Source of the DNA: Pseudomonadales bacterium
GTDB lineage: Bacteria; Pseudomonadota; Gammaproteobacteria; Pseudomonadales; DT-91
Assembly: GCA_013215055.1 (NCBI GenBank)
Contig: JABSRQ010000055.1
Location: 1 to 32,436 of the forward strand
Length of the DNA stretch: 32,436 bases
Reading direction: 5' to 3'
Shown: in pieces, positions 7,394-17,052 of the stretch
Numbering within the stretch: position 1 is the stretch's first letter
Layout of the letters: every line of letters begins with the position of its first letter
Position numbers and translations under genes: made by a program
The notes under the pieces: generated by a model
The model's database searches: none
What the model was told of the DNA's origin: nothing
The model's input: the letters and a program-made list of their open reading frames with translations, nothing else

Positions 7394-8869
7394 TTATTGC
7401 GCCACATTCAACATTAATTGTCTATAAAATTGAATCATCTGCCCATAGGCTTTAATACTTAAGCGCTCATCAACACCATGTACCCTAGCTAAATCTTCGT
7501 TTGAAACTTGATAAGGTAAAAATCGATAATTATTATCGGCCACAGTTTCATAATGGCGAGAATCTGTGCCGCCTAACACCAAGCCCGGAGTGAACAATGT
7601 ATTGGGGAAGATCTGTTTTACGGTTTTCTCTAACATTAAAAATTCTGGCGTATCGCTTGCACTTACCAAAGAGGCTGGCTTTTTCACACTATTTTTTGTG
7701 AAGCTTATTGATACGTTGTCATTATCAATAACCTTGCTGACATGCGCCAAAACTTGCTGCGCATCATTGCCCGGTAATATTCTAAAATTAACCACCGCAG
7801 TTGCCTGTGACGGCAACACATTTTCTTTCACCCCCGCTTGCAACAGTGTCACTGCGGTAGTGGTTCTGATCAAAGCGGCAGTTGATTTCTTCGCCAGCAA
7901 GCTCGATAAAATCACCTGATTAAACAACCAACGATTAGCAAATACCATTTTCTGGACACCGGTCATTTCCGGGCCGATAAACTCAAACATCTTTCCACTG
8001 GGGCCATCCAAACTGGCAGGCATTTGATTTTCTTCTAAAGCTAGAATCGCCTCTGCCAGCAGTCCTATTGCAGAAATCTTATCCGGAATGGATGAATGCC
8101 CACCCTGCGCCTTGGCCGTTAAGCTCACCGAGACATACCCCTTTTCGGCGATACCCACAATCGCAGTGGCTTGTTTCGCCGGTGATAACTGCGCATCCAC
8201 AATCACCATGCCTTCATCCAAAGTAAACAAAGAATGAATACTCTTTTCTTGCATATATTCGGCAATTTTGGCCGCGCCCTGCGCACCCCCTACTTCTTCA
8301 TCATGGCCAAAAGCCAAATAAAGAGTACGTTGAGGTACAAAACTCTGAGCCAATAAATGTTCAACGGCTTCCAACAAGGCATACATGGACGATTTATCAT
8401 CCATGGCCCCTCGCCCCCAAATAAAGCCTTCAGCCAATGTGCCGGAAAAAGGTGCATAGGACCAAAGCGTTAAACTCTCGACCTCTGCTGGCACAACATC
8501 CATATGCGCCAGAAAAGTAACAGGTTTTAAATCAGGATTGGCTCCGGGCCATTGATACAGCAGGGAATAATTATTAATCACACGCCGTTCTAATTGTGCC
8601 GCCACAAGCGGAAACTGGCGCTCTATCAAACCGTGCAACTGCAACAAGGCTTTAGCATTAAAGACATCCACTTGTTGATTAGAGATTGTCGGTAATTGAA
8701 TAGCTAAGGCCAACCGTTGGGCAGCCTTATTGGCATCAACAGCAATAGTCGCAACAGGTGCAACAGGTGCAACTATCATTTGCCTGGATTGATAAGATAC
8801 GGTGTTGATAATAATAACCGTCACTAACACCACAAATAAAATCACAATAGCGATGTACAACTTTTTCAT
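7394..8869 (-). CDS. Membrane-anchored M20 family peptidase
   Basis: A 491-residue protein with one N-terminal hydrophobic anchor (about 4-24), so the catalytic domain probably faces the periplasm. The dizinc M20 site is complete: HMD (H122, D124), D157 in GRGAMDDK, EE (191-192) in HDEEVGG, a later Asp in FTLDEG, and the final His in GTDSRHYE. Length and the PxSG-type layout fit the carboxypeptidase S / PM20D1 branch, whose members act on dipeptides or N-acyl amino acids. The substrate cannot be told from sequence. It follows the LolA-like/MMPL pair on the same strand after 102 bases, so a shared role in processing exported acyl compounds is possible but speculative. Confidence 0.88.
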   Translation of the reverse strand: MKKLYIAIVILFVVLVTVIIINTVSYQSRQMIVAPVAPVATIAVDANKAAQRLALAIQLPTISNQQVDVFNAKALLQLHGLIERQFPLVAAQLERRVINNYSLLYQWPGANPDLKPVTFLAHMDVVPAEVESLTLWSYAPFSGTLAEGFIWGRGAMDDKSSMYALLEAVEHLLAQSFVPQRTLYLAFGHDEEVGGAQGAAKIAEYMQEKSIHSLFTLDEGMVIVDAQLSPAKQATAIVGIAEKGYVSVSLTAKAQGGHSSIPDKISAIGLLAEAILALEENQMPASLDGPSGKMFEFIGPEMTGVQKMVFANRWLFNQVILSSLLAKKSTAALIRTTTAVTLLQAGVKENVLPSQATAVVNFRILPGNDAQQVLAHVSKVIDNDNVSISFTKNSVKKPASLVSASDTPEFLMLEKTVKQIFPNTLFTPGLVLGGTDSRHYETVADNNYRFLPYQVSNEDLARVHGVDERLSIKAYGQMIQFYRQLMLNVAQ

Positions 8870-8971
8870 AAACTTTGCCGCAGGTATTTATTCAGGATGG
8901 TTAATTAAAGCGTTTAACAATCAAGAATAACAGCAAAGCAGAAACATTACAGTGACGGTATCAATGTTCGT

Positions 8972-9787
8972 TTATAAGCGTTTTAAAACAGCCCGATTAA
9001 AATCCTTCTCAGTTAAGCCCACTTTAAATTGATATTGGCTCCAATCCAGACGCGTGACCTTGTGATTATTGTGGTTCTCCATTGTTTGCACATTCGCCCG
9101 CCAATACTGCCCAATGTATTGTTGGTAATCCTGATAAATCTGCGTTTTCAATAATTGATTTTTCCTGTCGTAGTATTCAATTTTTAATGGAATAAAACGC
9201 TTGGCATCTATCCATGTCACTAAACGTGTATAACCCGAATAAGCATATTTAGGAACGCTTTCCATCACCAACACAGCCTGTGCATCTAATGTGTCTTCAC
9301 GTAAAAAAGTGTAACGGTATTTATCCACTTCAAATGAGCTGATATCTTCATAAGAAAACTGACTGCCCATAAAAGGCCCAGATTTATTATTGGAAGCTAT
9401 ACGTTTGGTGCGTTTTAAAGCCGGAAGGTATAGCCATTGATCGTCGGCTTCCAATACATGACTGTAACTTAAAAATCCCGTACCACGTACATCACCGGGC
9501 GAATCAAAAATCGTTAAACCTTTGTCCCCGTCACCTTGCATTTCCAGCAGTTTTAGACGTAACTGCCGGCTACTCTGCTCACCCTGAGCATTTGTTAAGG
9601 TCATCGTTAAACTGGCGCTTGAATCATGCCAGCCAGCATCACGCTGCTCTACCATTGTGGCAATCGCCAGGCCACGTTGCTCAGGAGTTAACGTTTGTGT
9701 ACTGGCTTGCAGGAAGCTGCTGCCCCCAATAAGAGCACCCGATAAGAAAAATATTTGTGTATATTTATTTAATCTGTTTAACATCAT
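8972..9787 (-). CDS. Periplasmic outer-membrane lipoprotein-sorting (LolA-like) protein
   Basis: A 271-residue exported protein with a signal peptide (about 1-29, ending LQAS). The mature part matches the outer membrane lipoprotein-sorting family, which shares the LolA/LolB fold: it has the hallmark run LYLPALKRTKRI followed by SGPFMGSQFSYEDI. These proteins usually lie beside an MMPL/RND transporter and are thought to carry a hydrophobic molecule across the periplasm. AAGAGGATAAA precedes the tandem ATG ATG start. Only 15 bases separate it from the end of the MMPL gene, so the two are surely one operon. The cargo is unknown; a lipid, lipoprotein or sterol-like compound would fit the fold. 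Confidence 0.88.
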   Translation of the reverse strand: MMLNRLNKYTQIFFLSGALIGGSSFLQASTQTLTPEQRGLAIATMVEQRDAGWHDSSASLTMTLTNAQGEQSSRQLRLKLLEMQGDGDKGLTIFDSPGDVRGTGFLSYSHVLEADDQWLYLPALKRTKRIASNNKSGPFMGSQFSYEDISSFEVDKYRYTFLREDTLDAQAVLVMESVPKYAYSGYTRLVTWIDAKRFIPLKIEYYDRKNQLLKTQIYQDYQQYIGQYWRANVQTMENHNNHKVTRLDWSQYQFKVGLTEKDFNRAVLKRL

Positions 9788-9802
9788 TTTATCCTCTTGA
9801 AA

Positions 9803-12133
9803 TTAATTTGCAGTTAGGGGCTTATCAGCGTTTTCATAAACCGCGGAAGGGCTTTTTTTATCTTTATCAAAAGCCAGCAATAAAACCGGCAGTAACAGAA
9901 AATCCAGAATCAGGGCTGAGCTGATACTAAGCATCGTAATAATGCCCATCTCCATATTCAGCTTAAAAGTAGAGCTGGCCAGCACCAGAAAACCAGCACT
10001 TAATACAAGAGACGTTACGATTAATGCCGAGCCCACATGTTCAAAGGCATAATGAATGGATTGCTCGGGAGACAAACCATTTTCCTTCCTGGCCCGTTGA
10101 TATTTACTTAAGAAATGCACCGTATCATCCACAATAATACCAATCGCAATCGTGACACTCACAGCCATTGCAAAGCTGACTTCACCGTTAAAATATCCCC
10201 ATAAACCAAATGCAATAGCCGGCGGCAAGGTATTGGGAATCAGACTTAACAAACCCAGTTTCACCGAACCTAAGGCGGCAATAATCAACAAGGCAATCAG
10301 GCTCATCGCAATGCCTACACTGATCGCCATACGCCCAACTGCGCGGCTGGAGATATGACTAAACATAAAGGTCGGACTACTGAAATTAACAGCTATATTA
10401 TTCGCATTTTGATCAAACCATTGACGAGTGCGATCAGACAATGCCAACAATTCCTGCGTCGACAAATTATGTAATGACACCATCACACGGGTGGATGACT
10501 TTTTGATATTCAGTTGATTACTGAGATCCATGCCATAAGGTAAAGACATGTCGTAAAGCAGCAAATACTGTGCAGCCAAAGCTTGATTTTCAGGCAGCTT
10601 ATACTGATCCGGATTATCGCCATTTAAGCTTTTATTTAAGCGTTTTAACGTATCTGAAATCGATAACACATGTACCACTTCCGGCTGCTGATTCATCCAG
10701 CGGGAAAATTCCTCTAAAACACGTAAAAATGCAGGGTCACTAACGCCACCATCCACACCGCTGTCCAATGAAAACTCCAAATAATAGGGGCCGGTTAAAT
10801 GCTCTGATGCATAATCACTGTCGATACGTATCTGCGTTGATTCATCAAAATATTCCGAGATCACTTCATTCATTTCATTATTAGCCAAACCTGCCGATAA
10901 CATCACCGATACAAGCACCAAACTTGGCAATAATACTTTACGTTTATCAATAACAAAGTGGCTTAGCTTAGCTGAGAATAATTTCACCTCAGATTGTTTT
11001 TCCTGCGCCTTAATCGGCAGCAATAATAACAAGGCCGGTAACACGGTCATCGATAAGATAAAGGCGACGGCGACTCCCATCGCTGCCATATTCCCTAGAT
11101 GATGAAATGGAGGGATATCAGAGAAGTGCATAGACAAAAAACCAACAATTGTGGTGACGGTCGCTAATGCTACCGGCTGAATATTGACCCGTAAGGCTTC
11201 AACCATCGCGGCCTTTTTGTCACCACCTAATGAAAAGTTATGCATAAAGGCTAATACAATATGCACCGCATTAGCCACGGCAACCGTCATCACGATGGTA
11301 GGTGCAGAAGCCGATGGCGGTGTTAAAGGAATACTCAACCAGCCAGAGAATCCCATTGTTGCGGCTACCGATAAAACAATTAATACAAGAATGCTTAAGG
11401 TTGCGTAGACACTACGCAATAAGATGATCAAGCCAGTTAATATGACCAGAAACATAATCGGCGTTAGGGTCGCCATATCTCCCTGGGAGGCTTCAATAAA
11501 CGCATTATCAAGAATGGTAATACCGCTTAAATGCACATCCAAATTAGGGTTGTCGGCTTTTAACTGTTTGATTGTCGCTCTGGCAAACGCTGCAACTTTG
11601 GGGGTTGCATCCGCCTGATCACCCGGCAAATTTACCGTAACACTCACCGCAGTAACCTTATCATCTTTAGATATCATCAACCCATACACAGCAGGTTCGT
11701 CATGAACAATGTCGCGCAGTTTTTCTAAACGGGCATCACTAAGCACCGATAAATCACTGACCAAATCTTCAACAACAAGATCATCATCCATTGCATAGGT
11801 ATGCTGAAAATTGCTTAAGGAATTCACCCGCGTAGAGAAAGGCATCTGCCAGCCCTGCGTGGTTAGCCATTGAACACTGGCAAGGGTTTCGCGGGTAAAA
11901 ACATCCCCTTGTTTAGGGGATAATAAAAACACTACGCTGTCAGATTTTTCGTAGGTGCGTTGTATCTTCAGGTAATCTTTGAGCTCGGGGTTATCGGCAT
12001 CAAACCACGCTTCGTAGTCTCCGGCAAACGCAATATAACGCCCGCCACTTGCCAATAAAAAAATCATGACCAAGGCCATGAGAACCGTAAGCCAGCGCCA
12101 CTGCACCAGCCACTTTGCGATTGTGTTTGTCAT
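9803..12133 (-). CDS. MMPL/RND-superfamily exporter
   Basis: A 776-residue inner-membrane protein of the RND superfamily. It shows the two-fold repeat: TM1 (about 14-34), a large periplasmic loop, a TM block at about 220-375 (TLTPIMFLVILTGLIILL onward), a second TM near 400, another loop, and a final block at about 600-765. GIIVDDTVHFLSKYQRAR in the last block is typical of the MMPL / sterol-sensing-domain-like branch. Such pumps use the proton gradient to move lipids or other hydrophobic cargo to a periplasmic acceptor. The acceptor is very probably the LolA-like protein encoded immediately downstream. An AraC-type regulator lies directly upstream on the same strand. No outer-membrane or fusion-protein partner is encoded nearby, unlike drug-efflux RND systems. 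Confidence 0.92.
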   Translation of the reverse strand: MTNTIAKWLVQWRWLTVLMALVMIFLLASGGRYIAFAGDYEAWFDADNPELKDYLKIQRTYEKSDSVVFLLSPKQGDVFTRETLASVQWLTTQGWQMPFSTRVNSLSNFQHTYAMDDDLVVEDLVSDLSVLSDARLEKLRDIVHDEPAVYGLMISKDDKVTAVSVTVNLPGDQADATPKVAAFARATIKQLKADNPNLDVHLSGITILDNAFIEASQGDMATLTPIMFLVILTGLIILLRSVYATLSILVLIVLSVAATMGFSGWLSIPLTPPSASAPTIVMTVAVANAVHIVLAFMHNFSLGGDKKAAMVEALRVNIQPVALATVTTIVGFLSMHFSDIPPFHHLGNMAAMGVAVAFILSMTVLPALLLLLPIKAQEKQSEVKLFSAKLSHFVIDKRKVLLPSLVLVSVMLSAGLANNEMNEVISEYFDESTQIRIDSDYASEHLTGPYYLEFSLDSGVDGGVSDPAFLRVLEEFSRWMNQQPEVVHVLSISDTLKRLNKSLNGDNPDQYKLPENQALAAQYLLLYDMSLPYGMDLSNQLNIKKSSTRVMVSLHNLSTQELLALSDRTRQWFDQNANNIAVNFSSPTFMFSHISSRAVGRMAISVGIAMSLIALLIIAALGSVKLGLLSLIPNTLPPAIAFGLWGYFNGEVSFAMAVSVTIAIGIIVDDTVHFLSKYQRARKENGLSPEQSIHYAFEHVGSALIVTSLVLSAGFLVLASSTFKLNMEMGIITMLSISSALILDFLLLPVLLLAFDKDKKSPSAVYENADKPLTAN

Positions 12134-12259
12134 CGTCCGTTACCCGTAAGAATGATAGTGTCTTCAACGAGTAACTACTTTAAGGGCTTAGAAAAAAATC
12201 AACAATCATCGTTAATCTGTAAAAACTATTCGATCGTCTTTTTATTTTATTACTATTTT

Positions 12260-13213
12260 TTATTGAATGAGATTAGCCTGATGATCTGCACGACAATGGT
12301 TTCTATATTCCCCTGGCGGCGTGCCTCTTTGCTTTTTAAACACCTTACTAAAAGCCGTATCAGATTCATAACCGACACTATTGGCTATCTCCACTAACGG
12401 CAGGTCTGAATCACGCAGGAGCTTGGCGGATAAATCGATACGCCAACGGGTCAGATAAACCCCCGGGCTTTCACCGGTAGATTCAGAGAACTTTTTGGCA
12501 AATGCAGCTCTGGACATCGAAACTTCAGAAGCCAGTTTTTCAACCGTCCAACGCTGGGCTGGTAGTTTATGCATCAACGCAATCGCCTCGGCTATTTTGG
12601 GATCACCCAAGGCTGCTAACCATCCTTGTTGAATATCTGCATTGTCACGCATCCAGCTTCTAACGATAAATATTAGTAAAATATCCACTAACTTGGCAAT
12701 CACCGCCGATGTGCCCATCTCATTGCTATTACCTTCACGCAGCAATATTTCAATCAAGGCTTGCAGCTTTCTATCTTCTGCAACCTGCTCGGCCTTAATA
12801 TGAATAAACGAAGGCAATTGTGAAAAAAACGGATGCTGCATTTCACTGCTGAGTTCATAACAACCACAGAAAACACAGACCGTATCGGGGTACAGAGAAT
12901 CATGTTGGGAATCTATCGGCTTCAACAGAGGTTTAACGTCTTCAAAATGCTGAATCGGGCTATCGATATGTGAACTAATAGCATGCCAGGAACTATTGGA
13001 GAAAAAGACAATATCCCCCTCATTTAATGCCACCGGTGTTGCATCCGGGCTGGAGCGTGCCCAGGCCTTACCCCGGCTGATTATTTGAAAAGAAGCCATA
13101 TTGGGTAAATCAAAGAACATACCAAACTGTGTTGGCATTTCCTTATACGCCAGCACACGGTTGCTAACCTGGCCTACCGATAATACATCCGCTAAAACAT
13201 CTGAATGATTCAT
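12260..13213 (-). CDS. AraC-family transcriptional regulator
   Basis: A 317-residue regulator. The N-terminal sensor (about 1-190) resembles the cupin-type AraC domain (Cupin_6-like: a QIISRGKAWAR strand, a GDIVFFSNSSWHAI strand and a CVFCGCYEL segment with two cysteines). The C-terminal AraC DNA-binding domain (about 220-308) has both helix-turn-helix units: WTVEKLASEVSMSRAAFAKK, then LPLVEIANSVGYESDTAFSK followed by FKKQRGTPPGEYR. Cupin_6 regulators often answer small aldehydes, alcohols or oxidative signals. It lies 126 bases upstream of the MMPL operon and 123 bases downstream of the thiolase-like gene, so either is a likely target. AGGGATGAAG precedes the ATG. Confidence 0.92.
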   Translation of the reverse strand: MNHSDVLADVLSVGQVSNRVLAYKEMPTQFGMFFDLPNMASFQIISRGKAWARSSPDATPVALNEGDIVFFSNSSWHAISSHIDSPIQHFEDVKPLLKPIDSQHDSLYPDTVCVFCGCYELSSEMQHPFFSQLPSFIHIKAEQVAEDRKLQALIEILLREGNSNEMGTSAVIAKLVDILLIFIVRSWMRDNADIQQGWLAALGDPKIAEAIALMHKLPAQRWTVEKLASEVSMSRAAFAKKFSESTGESPGVYLTRWRIDLSAKLLRDSDLPLVEIANSVGYESDTAFSKVFKKQRGTPPGEYRNHCRADHQANLIQ

Positions 13214-13336
13214 GGAACTTCATCCCTAAAGAATTAATGCAGACAAAATACCTGATAAAAAACCTGCTATCCAGCCACAAAGACGAATGACTAATAATTA
13301 AAGACAATCGACTAAGATTGTCCCTATCAGAAAAAA

Positions 13337-14800
13337 CTAGCTCATCTCAAATAAACCATTTTCGATATTCACAGTTTTTCCGATTAGGTCTTCTGCCAAA
13401 GCCAAATCCATTAACTCTTTTTGCAGTGAATAAGCAATCTGACGTTGCTGCTGAGCATTTTCAGAAATAATCAGCACTCTTTCAGCACCCTGCTTATTAT
13501 ATAAAACCGTATACGCCTGAATCACCGCCACGCCCGTATAATCATCAAGCACTTCCCTGGCAGGAGAATCGGCGATAACCGCCTCGGTTACATCTTCCAT
13601 CACAAAGGCACGTGGTGTTTTACTGAATAAACTAAACGCTTGTTTGGTATTCATGCCCGAGACATTACTGACCAGGCCAATATTTTTATTTTGTGCCTGC
13701 ATCACATCTATCATTTTCACCGTGGATTGCAGAACAAAGTTATTTAATGGACCGCCAGCAAAAGGCATACCCCCGGTAACGGTTAAATCTTGTTTACCCA
13801 ATACATTTAACTCTTCGGCAAAACCTAAAACGGCTACCGGGAAACAACTATACAACTCAAAAAGGTCAACATCGTTAATAGAAATATCGGCCAAGGCCAG
13901 TGCACGTTTTCCAGCATGGTAAGCGCCATAGCAGCGGGATAAATCGGCCCGCTGACTCACCGCCTGCATTAAATTACTCTCGGTAGAACAGGCCGGGTAA
14001 ATCCAGTGTTTTTCATCTATACCTAACTCACGGGCTTTTTTAATCGAACAGAAAATCAGCGCCGAAGCCTGATCTACATTCCAGCTGCTGTTATGTAGTT
14101 TGGTATACGGGTAGGCCAGCATCGGATTTTTTTCAGACGCATTACGAATAAAATCAGCTTTAATGTCCTTACGATTCCAGGCCTGTTCATTAGCCTGTGC
14201 GGTTTCACTCATGGTTTGATATAACGCAGCTACTTCATCACGATGTTGATCGGCAGACTTGCCCTGCCTATGGCGCCATGCGGAATCTAATAATGCATAA
14301 TAACCCACCGGCATACCTAAACCTGCTTTAGACTCAGCTTCCAGCCACAACTCTTGATCGGGTTCTAACACGGTATCAGCAGCCTCTAAAGACGCTGTGT
14401 CCTCAACCTCAATGCCTTGAATCATCGCCTGTAAATTTCTGAATTTGGCTTCACCACCGGCAACAATGGCTATATCAATCTCACCTTTTTGAATACGCTG
14501 ACAGGCCCGGTTAAACAATCCTTGCTGTAACACGCCTATTTGGGCAAACACGGTAGCGGATTTTTGATTATTAATGCCTTGTTTGATTAACTGAGCCGGA
14601 TTTTGATAGGCCCACATGCCCTGAGGCACAGATATCTCATCACAGGCAGATAATAATTCCGGGCATTGGATCTTATCGGCCGCAGCAAGGCAACAATCCA
14701 CCATTAACTGATAGGCTTCCTTGGCGGTTTTAGGATCATTCAGCTTTTGTGTGATAGCTGCAACGGATACAATAATCGGGTTATTTTCAGAAATTGTCAT
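13337..14800 (-). CDS. Thiolase-superfamily (SCP2-thiolase-like) protein
   Basis: 487 residues with the thiolase fold. IDIAIVAGGEAK (about 110-120) and VTGGMPFAGGPLNNF (about 340-355) match the acetyl-CoA acetyltransferase / SCP2-thiolase-like branch common in lipid-degrading actinobacteria and marine gammaproteobacteria. The usual nucleophile region reads QIGVLQQGLFNRACQRI without the canonical Cys-Ser-Gly. The later HDCF-type motif reads ELYSCF, keeping the cysteine but losing the histidine. It may therefore cleave an unusual acyl-CoA or lack classical thiolase activity. A C-terminal extension (about 400-487) looks like an OB-fold-type domain. AGAGAG lies upstream of the ATG. It is downstream of the SLC13 transporter by 71 bases. 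Confidence 0.82.
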   Translation of the reverse strand: MTISENNPIIVSVAAITQKLNDPKTAKEAYQLMVDCCLAAADKIQCPELLSACDEISVPQGMWAYQNPAQLIKQGINNQKSATVFAQIGVLQQGLFNRACQRIQKGEIDIAIVAGGEAKFRNLQAMIQGIEVEDTASLEAADTVLEPDQELWLEAESKAGLGMPVGYYALLDSAWRHRQGKSADQHRDEVAALYQTMSETAQANEQAWNRKDIKADFIRNASEKNPMLAYPYTKLHNSSWNVDQASALIFCSIKKARELGIDEKHWIYPACSTESNLMQAVSQRADLSRCYGAYHAGKRALALADISINDVDLFELYSCFPVAVLGFAEELNVLGKQDLTVTGGMPFAGGPLNNFVLQSTVKMIDVMQAQNKNIGLVSNVSGMNTKQAFSLFSKTPRAFVMEDVTEAVIADSPAREVLDDYTGVAVIQAYTVLYNKQGAERVLIISENAQQQRQIAYSLQKELMDLALAEDLIGKTVNIENGLFEMS

Positions 14801-14871
14801 ACTTCTCTCTTATTCTTTTTCAATACGTTAACGGCTTTGATTGCGCGATTATAGCTATTGTTAGGCCTGTA

Positions 14872-16251
14872 TTACACCAGCAAGAAGTAACATGACAAAC
14901 TTATAATCAAAGCACCCACAATATTCAATACGATACCCTGCCTGGCCATTTGCCCGGTAGTCACATGGCCGGAACCAAAAACAATACTATTCGGTGCTGT
15001 AGCTACCGGCAACATAAAGGCACAGCTGGCACTGAGTACGGCAGGAATCATTAAAAGTTTAGGGTCGATATTGGCAGCCAACGCCGCGGCTGCCAAAATA
15101 GGCATTAATAACACGGTGCTTGCGGTATTGCTGGTGGTTTCGGTTAAAAAGGTAACCCCCAAACATAAAACCAACATCATAATAAACACCGGCCATGTCG
15201 CCAGCACGCTGAGCTGATCACCTACCATGGTCGACAATCCCGATGCAACAAAAGCCTTGGCCAAGCAGATACCACCACCAAATAATAATAATACCCCCCA
15301 CGGGATATTGGCCGCAGCCGACCAATTAAGCAGCGCTTCGCCGTCTTTTTTCCCATTGGGAATGATAAACATCAACACCACCGCCAGCAAAGCCACCGAA
15401 GCATCATTAGCATTGGTAAAACCCGTTAACGTACTCCAGCCTCCAAACGGTTCCTGGCGTGTTATCCATAAAAAAGCGGTTAAAGCAAAAACCATCAATA
15501 CACGCTTTTCATCGCTGCGCCATTGGCCAATCTCGGGTAATTGAAACGTGCCTTTGTAATGTAAATTTCGGGTTAACCACAACGCCGCCACAGGCACTAA
15601 AACCACAACAATCGGCACGGCAATTTTCATCCAGTCTAAAAAGCTGATTTGCCCACCCACTTGCTCTTCATACACCTGCATAAAAATTAAGTTAGGCGGT
15701 GTACCAATGGGTGTGCCCATGCCACCAATGCTGGCCGCCCAGGCAATGCCCAACATTAACGGCATGGCCATGGTTTTATCTTCGCTGCCTTGTAAAACCG
15801 CCACAGCAACCGGCAGTAACATCAACGTGGTTGCGGTATTGGAAATCCACATGCTTAACACGGCAGAGCTAACCATAAAGCCCAGCACCAAACGTTTGGA
15901 GCTAGTACCGCCAAATAAGCGGATCATAAATACCGCCAGGCGTTTATGCGCGCCCGAATGCTCCATCGCCTTGGATAAAATAAATCCACCCAATAATAAT
16001 AAAATAATCGGACTACCATAGGCCTGAGCTACCTCATTTTTAGTTAAAATGCCAGTAATTTGAAACAGCGCCAACGGTAATAAAGAGGTTACCGGAATAG
16101 GAACCGGCTCAAATATCCACCAGATAATACAAAGACACGCCACCGCAGCCGTTAAACCTGCCACGTGGGGTAGTTGATTAGAACTAAAAAGACCATAGAC
16201 CAATAACGCTATCAGCGGCCCCAGAATTAAAGCAAGGGTTCGAATACTCAT
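14872..16251 (-). CDS. SLC13/DASS-family anion:sodium symporter
   Basis: A 459-residue inner-membrane protein with about 11-12 hydrophobic segments. The two SNT motifs that bind sodium and substrate in divalent-anion symporters are both present: ISNTATTLMLLP (about 137) and TTSNTASTVLLMP (about 372). Relatives import dicarboxylates such as succinate or malate, or sulfate; the exact anion cannot be read from sequence. I start at the ATG at 16249-16251; the preceding codon is an in-frame GTG that could add one residue. It begins 14 bases after the Nudix stop, so the two are probably co-transcribed. Confidence 0.9.
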   Translation of the reverse strand: MSIRTLALILGPLIALLVYGLFSSNQLPHVAGLTAAVACLCIIWWIFEPVPIPVTSLLPLALFQITGILTKNEVAQAYGSPIILLLLGGFILSKAMEHSGAHKRLAVFMIRLFGGTSSKRLVLGFMVSSAVLSMWISNTATTLMLLPVAVAVLQGSEDKTMAMPLMLGIAWAASIGGMGTPIGTPPNLIFMQVYEEQVGGQISFLDWMKIAVPIVVVLVPVAALWLTRNLHYKGTFQLPEIGQWRSDEKRVLMVFALTAFLWITRQEPFGGWSTLTGFTNANDASVALLAVVLMFIIPNGKKDGEALLNWSAAANIPWGVLLLFGGGICLAKAFVASGLSTMVGDQLSVLATWPVFIMMLVLCLGVTFLTETTSNTASTVLLMPILAAAALAANIDPKLLMIPAVLSASCAFMLPVATAPNSIVFGSGHVTTGQMARQGIVLNIVGALIISLSCYFLLV

Positions 16252-16265
16252 CACAAATAACCTAT

Positions 16266-16862
16266 TTAACGATTTTCAGATACAGCAAGATATAATAAGG
16301 CGGCAACCGAAATAGCATCGGTAATCTTCCCATCAAGCACCCATAACACAGCCTCTTTTAACGGCAGGCGCTTCACGGTAATATCTTCTGAATCTTCCAG
16401 TGCCATCTCTCCTGCGGTTAAGCCCTTGGCCAAAAATACCAGCCCTTTTTCATCGGTGATGGAGTTAGACGTATGCAGGGTTTGAATTTCCTGCCAGTGG
16501 TCTGCGGTAAAGCCGGTCTCTTCTTGTAACTCACGTTTGGCGGCATTAATAGGCTGCTCTCCGGCAGGGCACCCGCCCATAGGAATCTCCCAGCTATATT
16601 CATCCAGGGTATAGCGATATTGCCCAACCAAATACGTATAGCCTTCATCATCGATGGGCACAATGCCAATGGCCGTACCTTTAAAATGTACACGCCCATA
16701 TATGCCTGGTGTTGACGCCGGGGTTAAGACATCTTCATGAAAAACCTGTATCCATGGGTTTTCATAACGGCATTCACTGGTTAAACGTCGCCATGGGCCT
16801 ATTTGCAATACCTCAGACGAAGCAGAGTTAGACGCACTGTCAGGTTTTTTAGTTTCGGACAC
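16266..16862 (-). CDS. Nudix hydrolase, ADP-ribose-pyrophosphatase-like
   Basis: A 198-residue protein with a complete Nudix box, G-x5-E-x7-REL-x-EE-x-GF (residues about 98-120, containing GEQPINAAKRELQEETGF). The upstream YRYTLDEYSWEIPMGG strand is typical of the ADP-ribose/NDP-sugar branch, so the likely reaction is hydrolysis of a nucleoside diphosphate linked to another moiety. The start codon is GTG, giving MSETKKPD, and the ribosome site is weak. The first 20 residues are Ser/Asn-rich and probably disordered. It is divergent from gcvP across about 190 bases and first in line with the SLC13 gene. Confidence 0.88.
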   Translation of the reverse strand: MSETKKPDSASNSASSEVLQIGPWRRLTSECRYENPWIQVFHEDVLTPASTPGIYGRVHFKGTAIGIVPIDDEGYTYLVGQYRYTLDEYSWEIPMGGCPAGEQPINAAKRELQEETGFTADHWQEIQTLHTSNSITDEKGLVFLAKGLTAGEMALEDSEDITVKRLPLKEAVLWVLDGKITDAISVAALLYLAVSENR

Positions 16863-17052
16863 AATATCAACTCAGATGTAAAATAAAGACATAATTTAAC
16901 CATAAACCGATGTAATAGGGACAGAACCTTTAGACGCTTTTTGCCGTGAAATTTTACAGCGTTTATGGTTTAATGCACCGATTTTACAGGGCTGCTATGC
17001 CAGTAGCCTGTTGAAATTAGCCGCACTGTCTTAAGTTAACGTGGAGCATCGT

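Noticed and set aside
16863..17052. Glycine riboswitch upstream of gcvP
   Set aside because: The roughly 190-base leader lacks the tandem aptamer signature; only a small hairpin near 16988-17010 is present.
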